A stretch of 64,000 nt of DNA from an uncultured Bacilli bacterium (GTDB taxonomy: Bacteria; Bacillota_I; Bacilli_A; RF39; UBA660). Shown piece by piece: positions 18,136-27,803 of this stretch. The notes under the pieces are model-generated. The model made no database searches. It worked only from the letters and a program-made list of their open reading frames with translations, and had not been told where the DNA came from. A program made the position numbers and the translations under genes. Location: positions 1 to 64,000 of the forward strand of contig CAKOUR010000002.1 of the NCBI GenBank assembly GCA_934120635.1, in the 5' to 3' direction. Position 1 is the first letter of the stretch. The number at the start of each line of letters is the position of its first letter.

Positions 18136-19065
18136 TTACAGTTTTGACCTAATGTTTTTTTTCTTAGCCGTTTGATTTTGAGGACTATTTATGGATTCTT
18201 GATTGATTTTTCTAATTGTATCTGTTAGGAAGTCAAGATTTTCCTTGAATGTATCATTTTCTTTATAATAAGGATTGTTAAAGATGTTTTTATAAATTTG
18301 AAATAAATAATTAGATAATTCACTTTTTAATGAAAAAGAGAAAATGGATTCTATGCTTAATTTTAATTTCCATGCTTCTAGGCTCTTTGGATTAAAATTT
18401 TGTTGTAAAATTTTATTTAAGTTGTCATTTAATAATTCCTTATTTCTGGTTTGATAATAATAATTTATATATAATGGATTTTGGTTGAATTTAGCACATT
18501 TTATTCTTTCAGATAAAGTAAAATCTTTTAATAATCTAGGAGTTGTAAATAGGTGTTCTGAAATTTTAAATTCAAATAAAGTTTCATAATAACAACGAAT
18601 TAATTTTTCTCTTTGTATTTTTGATGTTACTATTTGAAGATAATATTCTATTCTAGAGAGAAAATGTTTAAGATACTCTGCATCATATTGTACTTCAATA
18701 GCAAATTCATTTTCCAATTGCTTTTTTGAATCATCAGCTTGCATAGATAAAAAAGGATTGAGATATTCGGGTGTTAGGAGATATCTATTTATTCGATTTA
18801 AGATGATTTCTTTTTCTTTTTGAGATAATTTTTCTCTGTTAATTAATGTTTTGCATTGTAAGTAATATTGGTTAAAGTTATCGATGGTTACCTCTAAAGA
18901 ATGATAAAGTTTATTTTCTAAGTCAATACACATTTTTAACATTTCTAAATCATCTTGATATTTTTCTGTCTGATTTTGATATCTATCTTTTATTAAGTGT
19001 TGGTATATTTTCAGAATGGTTGATGCAAGATTAATCCATTCTTCTAGTTTTTTATTGTCCTTCAT
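18136..19065 (-). CDS. Hypothetical helical protein
   Basis: Not recognised. It is 309 residues, soluble and almost fully helical, with many Tyr and Asn, and has no signal peptide or membrane segment. GGAGGAG precedes the ATG. It follows the repeat protein gene at 19117 by 51 bp in the same direction, so the two may be co-transcribed. Confidence 0.55.
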   Translation of the reverse strand: MKDNKKLEEWINLASTILKIYQHLIKDRYQNQTEKYQDDLEMLKMCIDLENKLYHSLEVTIDNFNQYYLQCKTLINREKLSQKEKEIILNRINRYLLTPEYLNPFLSMQADDSKKQLENEFAIEVQYDAEYLKHFLSRIEYYLQIVTSKIQREKLIRCYYETLFEFKISEHLFTTPRLLKDFTLSERIKCAKFNQNPLYINYYYQTRNKELLNDNLNKILQQNFNPKSLEAWKLKLSIESIFSFSLKSELSNYLFQIYKNIFNNPYYKENDTFKENLDFLTDTIRKINQESINSPQNQTAKKKNIRSKL

Positions 19066-19116
19066 ATATTCTCCTCCTTGTTTGGGTATTTTAGCACAAA
19101 ATGAAGGTAATGTAAA

Positions 19117-20703
19117 TTATAAGCTTTTTAAGCATTCTTGAAAATACTGATCATGAATGATGTCTGAATTTTGGAAATATCCTTCAAAATCAAAGTTTAA
19201 CTTTTTATTATTTCCTCTAATATAATAAACCATTCTAAATGCATAGTTAATGATTCTTTTTAGTTCTCTTTTATCCATCATTGATAAATCAATATATGCT
19301 AAGTTGTTAAAATTTTTATCTATGCAAAAGCGCATAAAACGATAACTGTTGCTAAGAGGAATTGGATATTTTCCGTTTACTAAGAATTCTTCATTATGAA
19401 ATTCATAATCTTTTTTTTCGATAAAGAATAAAATATTTTCTACCACACTTTTAACATGATTTAATTGAAAAAAATCAATATACCAAACAATTGGTACTTT
19501 ATTTTGAAAGAAATATCCTAACATTTTTTTATTTTCAATTAAATAATGATTCATATGTTCCCCATCTTCCAAAAAATCTTCTAATTTAAATTTATAATTT
19601 GTTTTCTTGATTTGTTTTAAACTTAATTCAATTAATTTATCTTGTTGTTCTTTAATGCTTACTTGATTTACTGCTATCCAACGAAAATCTTTTTTTATTA
19701 AATAATTCATGAAAAGGTAATTTTCGAAGAAAATATGATGAAAGGGATATTTCATAATATCGATTGTTAATTGTTCTTTTTCTAATTTTTTAGTTAGATA
19801 ATTAATAATATTATTTCTTATTGTATCTGGTATATGATTAAAATTAATATAAGAAATATTATTAATGTCATCTTCTATTAAGTATTCAATAAATTCTATA
19901 TTTTCATTTAATTCATTAGCAATGCAAAAGTTCTTTTCTACTATTTCTAATGATTTTGGATCTTTTTTTAAAGATGTAATAATTGTTTTGGTTAATAAAT
20001 TTTTACTTGTTGGGGTTGTTTGATTTAAAATTTCTTCTGTTAAATATTCAATATAACTAATATTAGTTTCTATTAAGTATAAAATAAAATCAAAATTGTT
20101 TTTTAATTCTTTAGGAAGGGTGTGATCTTTTTTTAAAAATACTTCTAAAGAAGCATTACTTTCTCTTGCTTTTACTAAGGATAATTGAATTAGTTCTCTT
20201 TGCTTTGATAAGTATTTTTCATTATAAATTAAGTATTTTATATTTTTGAAGTCTTTAGAAACTGCATAGTTCATGAAATCTATATTTTGGCTTAAAGCTA
20301 GTGGAAGTTTTTCGGGATAGACTAATAAGTTTTCAATGTGAAATGAATTACTATTTTCTTGGATAGTGGTTAAGTAATATGATACTAAATAATCTATCTT
20401 TTCTTGTTCTAGGTTAAATTTATCGATTAAAGATATGTTATTTGGATTTAATTCTATAGCTAGTTTATCAAAATAATAGCAATTATAAAAACTTACTTCT
20501 TTGTTATTTTGGTAATATCTGGATTCTTTTGTATTAAAATAATTGTCTATTGGAAAATCTCTTTCTAGTTTATTAAAGTACTTATCTAGAACTTTTCTTT
20601 GGGTATTTTTATTTAATTGAAAAAATTCTTTTGGGTGATAAGATAGATTTATTGGATCTTTTAAAATTTTATATTTTAATAGAAATATAAACGACTTTAT
20701 CAT
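19117..20703 (-). CDS. Helical repeat protein
   Basis: Not recognised as a named family. The 528 residues contain about six diverged repeats of roughly 60-70 residues. The recurring core is N-x-x-F-(M/I)-x-Y-(L/A)-I-x-x-D-(F/I)-x-x-(I/L)-x-Y-(I/L), seen in NIDFMNYAVSKDFKNIKYL, NIEFIEYLIEDDINNISYI and YLFMNYLIKKDFRWIA. Each is predicted as a helix bundle, so the whole is probably a superhelical binding scaffold in the cytoplasm. It is upstream of another helical orphan. Confidence 0.6.
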   Translation of the reverse strand: MIKSFIFLLKYKILKDPINLSYHPKEFFQLNKNTQRKVLDKYFNKLERDFPIDNYFNTKESRYYQNNKEVSFYNCYYFDKLAIELNPNNISLIDKFNLEQEKIDYLVSYYLTTIQENSNSFHIENLLVYPEKLPLALSQNIDFMNYAVSKDFKNIKYLIYNEKYLSKQRELIQLSLVKARESNASLEVFLKKDHTLPKELKNNFDFILYLIETNISYIEYLTEEILNQTTPTSKNLLTKTIITSLKKDPKSLEIVEKNFCIANELNENIEFIEYLIEDDINNISYINFNHIPDTIRNNIINYLTKKLEKEQLTIDIMKYPFHHIFFENYLFMNYLIKKDFRWIAVNQVSIKEQQDKLIELSLKQIKKTNYKFKLEDFLEDGEHMNHYLIENKKMLGYFFQNKVPIVWYIDFFQLNHVKSVVENILFFIEKKDYEFHNEEFLVNGKYPIPLSNSYRFMRFCIDKNFNNLAYIDLSMMDKRELKRIINYAFRMVYYIRGNNKKLNFDFEGYFQNSDIIHDQYFQECLKSL

Positions 20704-20767
20704 TTTTTTGCCTCTTTCTATTCTATATTTATTTTACCAAAAACATAAAAAAAAGAAAAGTACTTTT

Positions 20768-21061
20768 TTAATCTAACTTGCTAATCTCATCATTAAAAAC
20801 ATCTCTGGCATTTTTTAGTGTTCGTACTAAATCTGATTTTGATATACCTTGATATTGGTTTCTATTTATTGAATTAGAGTTGTTTTCCCACTCTCTTTTA
20901 AAACTTTCACTTCCTGATGTACAAAGTGTCTGTCCTATTAACATAAAAAAATTCCCTAAAGCATTTTGTTCATTACTATTTAGTCTATCTATTAATGCGT
21001 AGCCAATTAAAAAAGCTGTAATAGTAATCAATTTAGAGGTTTCTCTATTTTGTTTATCCAT
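20768..21061 (-). CDS. Small hypothetical protein
   Basis: A 97-residue protein with one hydrophobic stretch (LITITAFLIGYALIDRL) and then LGNFFMLIGQTLCTSG. A similar pattern with NEQNALGNFFMLI occurs in uncharacterised proteins of gut Firmicutes (from memory). No clear ribosome site is visible, so the exact start is uncertain. It follows the next gene upstream by 16 bp and may depend on its translation. Confidence 0.5.
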   Translation of the reverse strand: MDKQNRETSKLITITAFLIGYALIDRLNSNEQNALGNFFMLIGQTLCTSGSESFKREWENNSNSINRNQYQGISKSDLVRTLKNARDVFNDEISKLD

Positions 21062-21077
21062 ATTACAGTATATGTTT

Positions 21078-21713
21078 TTAATTTAAATAGTTCCGAAATT
21101 GTTTTAATTCTTCTAAAAGTTCTTTTTCATCATATTCTTCTTTTTTATCTTGTTTTTTACTTGATGATAATAATTCTTTATAACTAATTATTGCTGTTTC
21201 CTCTTGCTTTTTTTCATAGTCAGTAAGTTCTATTGTTTGAGGTTTTATTTCTTGTTCTAATTTTTGGGATAAATTTTTGATATAATCCATTTGTTGATTG
21301 TTTGGATTAATATTTTCTGTTGGTAAAGGCTTACTATTTTGAATGAAATCGCTAAAATTTAATTGCTCTTCTTCTATATTAGAGATATTATTTTTCTTAA
21401 GGGTATTCATTGCTGGAGATTCTTTTTTAGGAATTGTATAAACTTTTTGAGAACTATTTTCTTTAATGCTACTTTTTTCTATTACTTTTTGAATATCTTG
21501 AAATTCTTTTTTTAAAGATTCTGTTGATTTAGGAGGAATATTTTCGTTAGAAATTTTTTTAATTGAATATGTATCTTTTTCTTTTTTCAAATTTTCTGTT
21601 GTTTTTTTTTCATTTTTTATCAGTTTCTCTTTTAATTCTTTATTTTCTTTCCATAAATGAGTAGAAAAGAAGAAAAAAAGAAAAGTTGTAAAAAGTAAAA
21701 AAATTTCTATCAT
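21078..21713 (-). CDS. Membrane-anchored coiled-coil orphan
   Basis: Not recognised. About 211 residues: a single N-terminal membrane segment (2-20), a Lys/Glu-rich coiled coil to about residue 60, and a low-complexity charged tail. The ATG at 21713 follows AGGGTG at good distance; a GTG at 21722 is less likely. It lies 11 bp... downstream of rsmE in the same direction, so probably shares that transcript. Confidence 0.5.
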   Translation of the reverse strand: MIEIFLLFTTFLFFFFSTHLWKENKELKEKLIKNEKKTTENLKKEKDTYSIKKISNENIPPKSTESLKKEFQDIQKVIEKSSIKENSSQKVYTIPKKESPAMNTLKKNNISNIEEEQLNFSDFIQNSKPLPTENINPNNQQMDYIKNLSQKLEQEIKPQTIELTDYEKKQEETAIISYKELLSSSKKQDKKEEYDEKELLEELKQFRNYLN

Positions 21714-21723
21714 CTTAATCACC

Positions 21724-22431
21724 CTATTTCATAAATTGTATAATACTTGCAACATAAATTGTTGAGGTTTCTACTCTCATTATTTGATTTCCGAATGAAA
21801 TGGGAGAATATCCAGATGCTAAAAGAAGGTCTTCTTCTTTTTCTGTGATCCCCCCCTCTGGACCAATTACGAATATCATTGTAGCACATTCTTTTATTTG
21901 CTGTAAATAGTTATAATTTAATTTTTCACACTCTTTAGTGCTACAAACAAATTTTTTATCATATGATAAATTACTTAATTCATTAATGGAAATAGGATTA
22001 TAAATTTGAGGAATGGTGGTTCTTTTAGATTGTTCTGCTGCTTCTTTGGCGATTTTCTGCCATCTCTCTTGCTTTTTAGTTATTTTTTCTTCTCCTAATT
22101 TTACAATGCTTCTTTCCATTTTTATAGGAATAATTTCTTTTACTCCTAATTCCGTTAGTTTTTGAATAATTAAATCAAATTTTTGTTCTTTTACTAATCC
22201 TACTGCAATGGTTAGTGGATATTTTTCTTCATAAGTACTTTCTTCTACTGAAAGAATTTTTACTTTGTTAGAATTAGGATTGATAATTTCACAGTGATAT
22301 ACGGTTTCATTGTAAACACACTCTATTTTATCTCCTTCTTTGTAGCGCATTACATTTTTTATATGGTGCACATCAGATAGTTCTAATTCTAAAAAATCTT
22401 CATGTTTTGCTTTTACAAAATATCTTTGCAT
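21724..22431 (-). CDS. rsmE: 16S rRNA (uracil-1498-N3)-methyltransferase RsmE
   Basis: A 235-residue SPOUT methyltransferase that methylates U1498 of 16S rRNA in the small subunit. The N-terminal PUA-like domain (HHIKNVMRYKEGD) precedes the knot domain, with VIGPEGGIT near 190 and FGNQIMRVETS near 217 forming the SAM site. Length is normal. AAAGGATAAC precedes the ATG. It sits in a run of closely spaced genes after a beta-rich orphan; in other Firmicutes it is often near dnaJ/prmA, which is not so here. Confidence 0.93.
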   Translation of the reverse strand: MQRYFVKAKHEDFLELELSDVHHIKNVMRYKEGDKIECVYNETVYHCEIINPNSNKVKILSVEESTYEEKYPLTIAVGLVKEQKFDLIIQKLTELGVKEIIPIKMERSIVKLGEEKITKKQERWQKIAKEAAEQSKRTTIPQIYNPISINELSNLSYDKKFVCSTKECEKLNYNYLQQIKECATMIFVIGPEGGITEKEEDLLLASGYSPISFGNQIMRVETSTIYVASIIQFMK

Positions 22432-22440
22432 GTTATCCTT

Positions 22441-23370
22441 TTAATTAAAATACTTATCAGTAACTTTTCTTTGTAGTAATTTTGTTTTTAATGTTTTAGT
22501 TTGTTCTTCTAATTCTTTTGCAGAAAGATTATTTAAGTAATTTTTTATTCCTTTTAATTGAGAACATAGATTTCTTCTTGTTTCTAGCAATGATTCTGTC
22601 CTTAAATCTTTATCGGTTATGGTTATTGTTTCGTTTTGGCCATTTAAATAATTTGTTTTTCCTATTTTTATATCATCTGTTGAAATAAATTTAAATTTAT
22701 TTCCTATAATCTTTTTGATATGATTTAAATTTATACCATTTGCATATAGTATGAAATCCTCTCCTAGAGTTAGTTCCTTTGTTCGTAAGTCAATTGAATC
22801 TGAAACTATTAAATGAGTTCTTTTGGCAAAATTTGTTCTTTTTGCATCTATTTTTAGGTAATTTAAGTAATCTAAATTAGATAGTTTAGCATTTTCATAA
22901 GTTATGATTTCTAATTCTTTTACATTTTTGTTGGCTATTAATTCAATGTTTTTCCCATGATAAAAATAACATTTTATTTCTTGATCTTTTTCTTCTTTTG
23001 GTAATTTTAGATATATATTTTCTACTTCATAAGTACTGATTGTTGGAAAAAAATTTTTGAAGTCTGGATCTAGAATAATAATTCTTCCTCCAATAAATTC
23101 TATTTTTTGACCAAAGAAGGTACAGTTTTTAAAGATGGCTGTTTGACCTTCTTCTAATTTAATTTCTTGACTATAATTAGAAGAAAATTCTATGTTATAA
23201 AAGCAGATTTCTTCAATATCATCAGATAGTTCAAAATTATTTTCTGGATCATATCCTCTATTTTTATTAATAATACGATTTAGTTTATGTATATTAAATT
23301 TATTTAAGTATTTTACTACTTGTTCTTTATTCTTTTTGGTGTAAATAATATATGGCTTTTCTTTTTTCAT
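22441..23370 (-). CDS. Hypothetical beta-rich protein
   Basis: Not recognised. It is 309 residues with an N-terminal helical part, a long stretch of short beta strands (about 50-260: repeated patterns such as IEFIGGRIIILDP, IELIANKNVKELEII, IKIDAKRTNF) that looks like a right-handed beta-helix, and a basic helical tail. No signal peptide is seen, so it is cytoplasmic. It lies between murC and rsmE (9-15 bp gaps) and is probably co-transcribed with them. Confidence 0.55.
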   Translation of the reverse strand: MKKEKPYIIYTKKNKEQVVKYLNKFNIHKLNRIINKNRGYDPENNFELSDDIEEICFYNIEFSSNYSQEIKLEEGQTAIFKNCTFFGQKIEFIGGRIIILDPDFKNFFPTISTYEVENIYLKLPKEEKDQEIKCYFYHGKNIELIANKNVKELEIITYENAKLSNLDYLNYLKIDAKRTNFAKRTHLIVSDSIDLRTKELTLGEDFILYANGINLNHIKKIIGNKFKFISTDDIKIGKTNYLNGQNETITITDKDLRTESLLETRRNLCSQLKGIKNYLNNLSAKELEEQTKTLKTKLLQRKVTDKYFN

Positions 23371-23385
23371 TTTGTTCTCCTGTTT

Positions 23386-24675
23386 CTACTTTTCTTCTAA
23401 TATTTTTTTTAATTCTTGTTCTAATTTGCTAATATCATTTGGACTCATAAATGCAAAAACAGTATTATCATATTGACTTAAGATTTTAGCATCATTAATT
23501 GTAATGGCATGGGCTGTTGATAGGTTATCAATGATCAAGTTTGAAGTTACTTCTTTATAATCTTCTTGTTTTTCTCTAGCTGGATGAATTGGTAAGATAT
23601 AGCTTTGATCTGCTTTTTTAAATACTTCTACTAAGTCTTTAGCAAACTCTTTTGTTCTAGTAAATGTGTGTGGTTGAAAGATGATAACTAAGTGCTTTTC
23701 TGGGTATTTTTGTTTTATTGCTTCTATGGTTACTTTTACCTCGTTTGGATGGTGAGCATAGTCATCAATAATAATATTATTTCCTACTTTTATCTCAGTA
23801 AATCTTCTTTTTGCTCCATGAAATTGTTTTAAATTACTATTTACTTCTTCAAAAGGTAATTTTTCTTCTTTTGCTACAGTTATAACAGCAAGTGCATCTA
23901 ATAATTGATGATGACCAAATAATGGTAAATCAAAATGTCCATAATCTTCAATATCAAAGGAGATTCCTTCTTTACTATAGATAACATTTTTTGCCTGAAC
24001 ATCATTGTTATCATTTAATCCAAAATAAATTACTGGTTTGGTTAATTTCATTGTTCTTGTATATGGATCATCTCCATAAGCGATTACTACTTTAGTAGCT
24101 AAATTAGCATAACTTGTATATGCATCTACTACATCATTAATATCTTTATAATAATCTACATGATCTAAATCGATATTGGTAATTACTGCTATTTCTGGAT
24201 GATAGGCTAAGAAATGTCTTTGATATTCACAAGATTCTAAAGCAAAATAAGTATTGTTTTTATTTCCACATCCTGTTCCATCTCCTATTAAATAATTAAT
24301 TCCTTCTTTTTGAAATGCTAAAGCCATCATATTGGTTGTAGTTGTTTTTCCATGACATCCTGCAATACAGATGGTTTTAAATTTCTTTGTTAATTCCCCT
24401 ACCATTTCGTTGTACTCATAAATTTTTAAATTTAGTTCTCTTGCTTTTTTTAGTTCAACATTCTCTTCTTTAATTGATGCTCCTTTAATAATCGTATAAT
24501 TTTCTTTGATATTTTTTTCATTGTATGGATAAAATGGAATGTTATTTTTTATTAATTCTGACTCAGTGAAAAAGTGCTTTTCTACATCACTTCCTGCTAC
24601 TTCATAAGATAATTGTTTTAAAATAACTGCTAAAGCACTCATCCCTGTTCCTTTGATTCCAATAAAATAATACAT
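23386..24675 (-). CDS. murC: UDP-N-acetylmuramate-L-alanine ligase MurC
   Basis: A 429-residue Mur ligase that adds L-alanine to UDP-MurNAc in peptidoglycan precursor synthesis, in the cytoplasm. The N-terminal nucleotide-sugar domain shows GIKGTGMSALA. The ATP-binding loop GCHGKTTTT is near residue 106. ITNIDLDHVDYY and DDYAHHPNEV follow in family order. Length is slightly short for MurC (about 450). It overlaps the preceding gene by one base, so it is translationally coupled. Confidence 0.95.
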   Translation of the reverse strand: MYYFIGIKGTGMSALAVILKQLSYEVAGSDVEKHFFTESELIKNNIPFYPYNEKNIKENYTIIKGASIKEENVELKKARELNLKIYEYNEMVGELTKKFKTICIAGCHGKTTTTNMMALAFQKEGINYLIGDGTGCGNKNNTYFALESCEYQRHFLAYHPEIAVITNIDLDHVDYYKDINDVVDAYTSYANLATKVVIAYGDDPYTRTMKLTKPVIYFGLNDNNDVQAKNVIYSKEGISFDIEDYGHFDLPLFGHHQLLDALAVITVAKEEKLPFEEVNSNLKQFHGAKRRFTEIKVGNNIIIDDYAHHPNEVKVTIEAIKQKYPEKHLVIIFQPHTFTRTKEFAKDLVEVFKKADQSYILPIHPAREKQEDYKEVTSNLIIDNLSTAHAITINDAKILSQYDNTVFAFMSPNDISKLEQELKKILEEK

Positions 24676-25172
24676 TATCTTCCCCTACCTTTCTTTGGTT
24701 CTTCTTCATCTAAATAGTATAAATTTTGAATATCCATTTGTTCTTTAAATGACTGATATTTTTCTTTTTTGATTGCTTGATATAAATTTTCTTTTAATTG
24801 ATTAATAATAAGTTGAATTTTACTTAAGGAATAACTTGCGTAAGTATTTCCTAAGTAATGGACATAACGATTTAGAATATTAATTCTTAGTCTTTCTGCC
24901 TCTAGAATTGTATTTTGTATCTCCCCACTGCTAGAGTCATCTGATGTATCAAATTCTTCTAATTTTTTTAGAAAGTATCTTAGTTTAATTTCTACTTTTT
25001 TCTTTACTAATTTTTGTTGTAATGTTTTGTTGGTAAAAATAATTTTGTGAACTTCAATGGCGTCTTCTATCTTAGTTTGGGGCGTAATGGGGTAACCTTT
25101 TATTTTATCGTATTCTAGATATAAAATTTCACCTGTTTTTTTGCTTTTGTGTAAATAATAATTTTTCCCCAT
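24675..25172 (-). CDS. Hypothetical protein between trmD and murC
   Basis: Not recognised. It is 165 residues and soluble: a beta-rich N-terminus (YYLHKSKKTGEILYLEYDK) then helices, ending in a basic tail KKGRGR. GAGGAA precedes the ATG. It lies 2 bp from trmD and overlaps murC by one base, so it is part of that operon. Confidence 0.55.
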   Translation of the reverse strand: MGKNYYLHKSKKTGEILYLEYDKIKGYPITPQTKIEDAIEVHKIIFTNKTLQQKLVKKKVEIKLRYFLKKLEEFDTSDDSSSGEIQNTILEAERLRINILNRYVHYLGNTYASYSLSKIQLIINQLKENLYQAIKKEKYQSFKEQMDIQNLYYLDEEEPKKGRGR

Positions 25173-25174
25173 TG

Positions 25175-25828
25175 CTATTCCTCGTTTCGTTTTTTAGTTA
25201 ATTCTTGTCTTTTTTCCTCTCGCCATTTTTTTATATTAGCATGGTGCCCACTTAATAATACACTAGGTACTTCCATGCCTCTAAAGCTTGCTGGTTTAGT
25301 ATAAACTGGATAATCTACTAAATCATCAGTAAAAGTTTCACTTTGTAAACTTTCTTCATTGATTACTCCTGGAATTAGTCTTGTTATAGCATCTGTTATT
25401 GCCATTGCTGGAATTTCTCCTCCGGTTAAAACAAATTCTCCAATGGATATTTCTTCATCAACGATTGTTTTTATTCTCTCATCAAACCCTTCATAGTGAC
25501 CGCATAATAAGATGATATGTTTTTTTGAAGCATATTCTTTTGCAGTTTGTTCTTTAAAATTTTTTCCACTAGGTGACATCATAAGGACTAGAGTATCTTC
25601 TTTTTTTAAGTCTTCAATCGCTGCAAAAATTGGTTCACACATTAAAACCATTCCTGCTCCTCCTCCATATTGATAGTCATCTACTTGTTTGTTTTTAAAT
25701 GGAGAATAATCTCTAATATTATGTACTTGTATTGTTACCAAATTTTTATCCATTGCTCTTTTAATGATAGATTCATTTAAAAAGCCAGTAAACATATCTG
25801 GAAATAAGGTTAAAATATCTATTTTCAT
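25175..25828 (-). CDS. trmD: tRNA (guanine-37-N1)-methyltransferase TrmD
   Basis: A 217-residue SPOUT enzyme that methylates G37 next to the anticodon, preventing +1 frameshifts. It opens with MKIDILTLFPDMF and shows QVDDYQYGGGAGMVL, LLCGHYEGFDERI and GEFVLTGGEIPAM, the SAM-binding knot. It is short at the C-terminus compared with the usual 240. A promoter with TATAAT lies upstream and a terminator-like hairpin separates it from rimM, so it can be expressed apart from rimM. AGGTGG precedes the ATG. Confidence 0.96.
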   Translation of the reverse strand: MKIDILTLFPDMFTGFLNESIIKRAMDKNLVTIQVHNIRDYSPFKNKQVDDYQYGGGAGMVLMCEPIFAAIEDLKKEDTLVLMMSPSGKNFKEQTAKEYASKKHIILLCGHYEGFDERIKTIVDEEISIGEFVLTGGEIPAMAITDAITRLIPGVINEESLQSETFTDDLVDYPVYTKPASFRGMEVPSVLLSGHHANIKKWREEKRQELTKKRNEE

Positions 25829-25895
25829 GTTCCACCTACTAACTAATTCTATTATATCATTATTTTAATTTGTAATAATATTTTTATCTATTTGT

Positions 25896-25924
25896 TTACA
25901 AAAAATACTGATCAATACTTTGAT
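25896..25924 (-). terminator. Weak terminator between rimM and trmD
   Basis: Minus strand hairpin AAAGTATT-GATC-AGTATTTT followed by T. The stem contains G-U pairs, so it may act as a partial terminator. Confidence 0.4.
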
Positions 25925-25934
25925 TTTATAAATA

Positions 25935-26423
25935 TTAATCAAAAAGACCAGTTATATCTTCGATCATAATTTCTTTTTGTGGAATAATTTTCTTTATTAT
26001 GCCTTTTACATAAGGAATATAATATTCTTTTTCTTCTTTTTTTATTAATAATTTATCTTGTTTCCCTATAAGTACTTTTTTTACAATACCTTGTACTTCT
26101 CCATTCATCGTAATAGGAAGGCCAATTAAATCTTCATCTAAGAATTCATTATTTGCTAATTTTAAATCTTCTCTTTTTATGTATACAGGAAGTGATTTAT
26201 ATTTTAAGACTTCATTAATGTTGGTATACCCTTTCATCGTAATCATATCAAATGATTTATGTGGCCGGTAAGTATTAATGATTTCTTTTTCATGTTTTTT
26301 TCCAATATAAATGGGAAAATCTTTTATGAATACTTTTTCTTTATAACGAAAATCAGATAAGATTCTAATTTCCCCTTTAATTCCATGGGTATTTACTATT
26401 TTTCCTAAATAAATATATTCCAT
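25935..26423 (-). CDS. rimM: Ribosome maturation factor RimM
   Basis: A 162-residue two-domain protein that helps assemble the 30S head. The N-terminal barrel reads YIYLGKIVNTHGIKGEIRI, the RimM signature. The C-terminal PRC-barrel has DEDLIGLPIT and ends EKEYYIPYVKGIIKKI. Length is normal. It is next to an SpoU methyltransferase upstream and trmD downstream, the common order, but without rpsP. Confidence 0.95.
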   Translation of the reverse strand: MEYIYLGKIVNTHGIKGEIRILSDFRYKEKVFIKDFPIYIGKKHEKEIINTYRPHKSFDMITMKGYTNINEVLKYKSLPVYIKREDLKLANNEFLDEDLIGLPITMNGEVQGIVKKVLIGKQDKLLIKKEEKEYYIPYVKGIIKKIIPQKEIMIEDITGLFD

Positions 26424-26431
26424 AATATCAC

Positions 26432-27163
26432 CTACTTATTACTAATTTCATAAAGCAAAATAGACGCTGCTACACTTGCATTTAAACTTTCACAATTTTC
26501 ATTCATTTTAATATATAAAAATTGATCACATAGTTTTTCTATTATTTCGCTAATGCCTTGTCCTTCATTACCAATTACTAAAGCAAAGTGAGAATAGATT
26601 GCTGCTTTTCTTACATCTTCCCCATTAGTCACTTTTGTGCCAATAATTTTATAATCTTTTTGCTTTAATTCATGAATCATTTTTTCTGTATCTGAGATGA
26701 TAATAGGAATATGAAACATCATTCCTTGACTTGCTCTTACTACTTTTGGATTATAGAAATCTACGGTATCTTTACTACAAATAATTGTATCAATATTAAA
26801 AGCAACTGCACTTCGAATTATCGTTCCTAAATTTCCTGGATCTTGTATTCGGTCTAACATTAATACCTTCTCTCCAATTTCTTTAGTATTTTCTTTCTTT
26901 TTTACAACGGCCATTACTTTAGGTGGAGTTGAGGTAGAACTTAATTTTTTTAATATTTCTTTGGAAACATAAGTAATTGGAACATCCATAGGAAAGATTT
27001 CATTTTGTTCTACAATTAATTCTTTTAATAATCCTGCTCGATATGCTTCAATAGCTAAGTGTTTTGTTTCTACTAAAAATAATCCTGTTTGATCTCGATA
27101 TTTTTTTTCTTTTAGTTTTTCTAATTCTTTAATATGTTCATTATGTATAGAGGTAATTAACAT
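26432..27163 (-). CDS. SpoU/TrmH-family RNA 2'-O-methyltransferase
   Basis: A 243-residue SPOUT methyltransferase that 2'-O-methylates rRNA or tRNA. An N-terminal substrate-binding domain (ETKHLAIEAYRAG) precedes the knot domain with RIQDPGNLGTIIRSA near 107, VIGNEGQGIS near 194 and NASVAASILLYE at the end, the three SpoU motifs. AAGGAG precedes the ATG. The exact target nucleotide cannot be named; RlmB/YsgA-type is likely. Confidence 0.88.
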   Translation of the reverse strand: MLITSIHNEHIKELEKLKEKKYRDQTGLFLVETKHLAIEAYRAGLLKELIVEQNEIFPMDVPITYVSKEILKKLSSTSTPPKVMAVVKKKENTKEIGEKVLMLDRIQDPGNLGTIIRSAVAFNIDTIICSKDTVDFYNPKVVRASQGMMFHIPIIISDTEKMIHELKQKDYKIIGTKVTNGEDVRKAAIYSHFALVIGNEGQGISEIIEKLCDQFLYIKMNENCESLNASVAASILLYEISNK

Positions 27164-27167
27164 TCTT

Positions 27168-27803
27168 TCAACTCCTTAATTTCTTTCTTATTTCTTTATA
27201 ATTGGGACAATATTTTTCTACATAGTGCCAAAACTGCGAAGAATGATTAGGAACTAGCAAGTGACATAATTCATGAATAATTACATAATCTAAACATTCT
27301 ATTTCGTAGCGTAATAGTTCATTATTTAGAGTAATCGTTTTTGTCTTTGTATTACATACTCCCCATCTTGTTTTCATTTTACGATATTTTAATTTAGGAA
27401 AAGGAATTTTTTCTGTAAACATAGCATAACATTTTTCTAAATGAAGAGAAAAAAGATTTTCTTTATATTCTTGTAGAAATTTTTCTAATTCCTTTTGATT
27501 AACTGAGTAAATTTTATCTTCTTCTATTTTTGTTTCTTGATATTTTGAATCAAGATGTATTTGATATTCTTTTCCTAATAGATAAAAGTGTTTATTTTTT
27601 TCTTTGTTTTTTAAAGAATGATCAAGCATTCTTTCAATTGATTTTCTATTTTCTTCTATTAATTTTGTAATTTTTATTCTAGGCATTAAATAAGAAGTAG
27701 TAACAACTATATTTTCTTCTTTAATCCGAATATAGGTATTTTTATTGTGTTTTCTAATGATGATAATGGGATATGTTTTTCCTTGATAAATTAATTCTTT
27801 CAT
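27168..27803 (-). CDS. YgjP-like (DUF45) zinc metallopeptidase
   Basis: A 211-residue protein. The C-terminal half has the zinc site HELCHLLVPNHSSQFW near 173-188, preceded by MKTRWGVCNTKTKTI, which is the signature of the YgjP/DUF45 metallopeptidase family (SprT-like zincins). No membrane segment. Its substrate is unknown. It overlaps the LemA-like gene upstream by 4 bp. Confidence 0.85.
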   Translation of the reverse strand: MKELIYQGKTYPIIIIRKHNKNTYIRIKEENIVVTTSYLMPRIKITKLIEENRKSIERMLDHSLKNKEKNKHFYLLGKEYQIHLDSKYQETKIEEDKIYSVNQKELEKFLQEYKENLFSLHLEKCYAMFTEKIPFPKLKYRKMKTRWGVCNTKTKTITLNNELLRYEIECLDYVIIHELCHLLVPNHSSQFWHYVEKYCPNYKEIRKKLRS

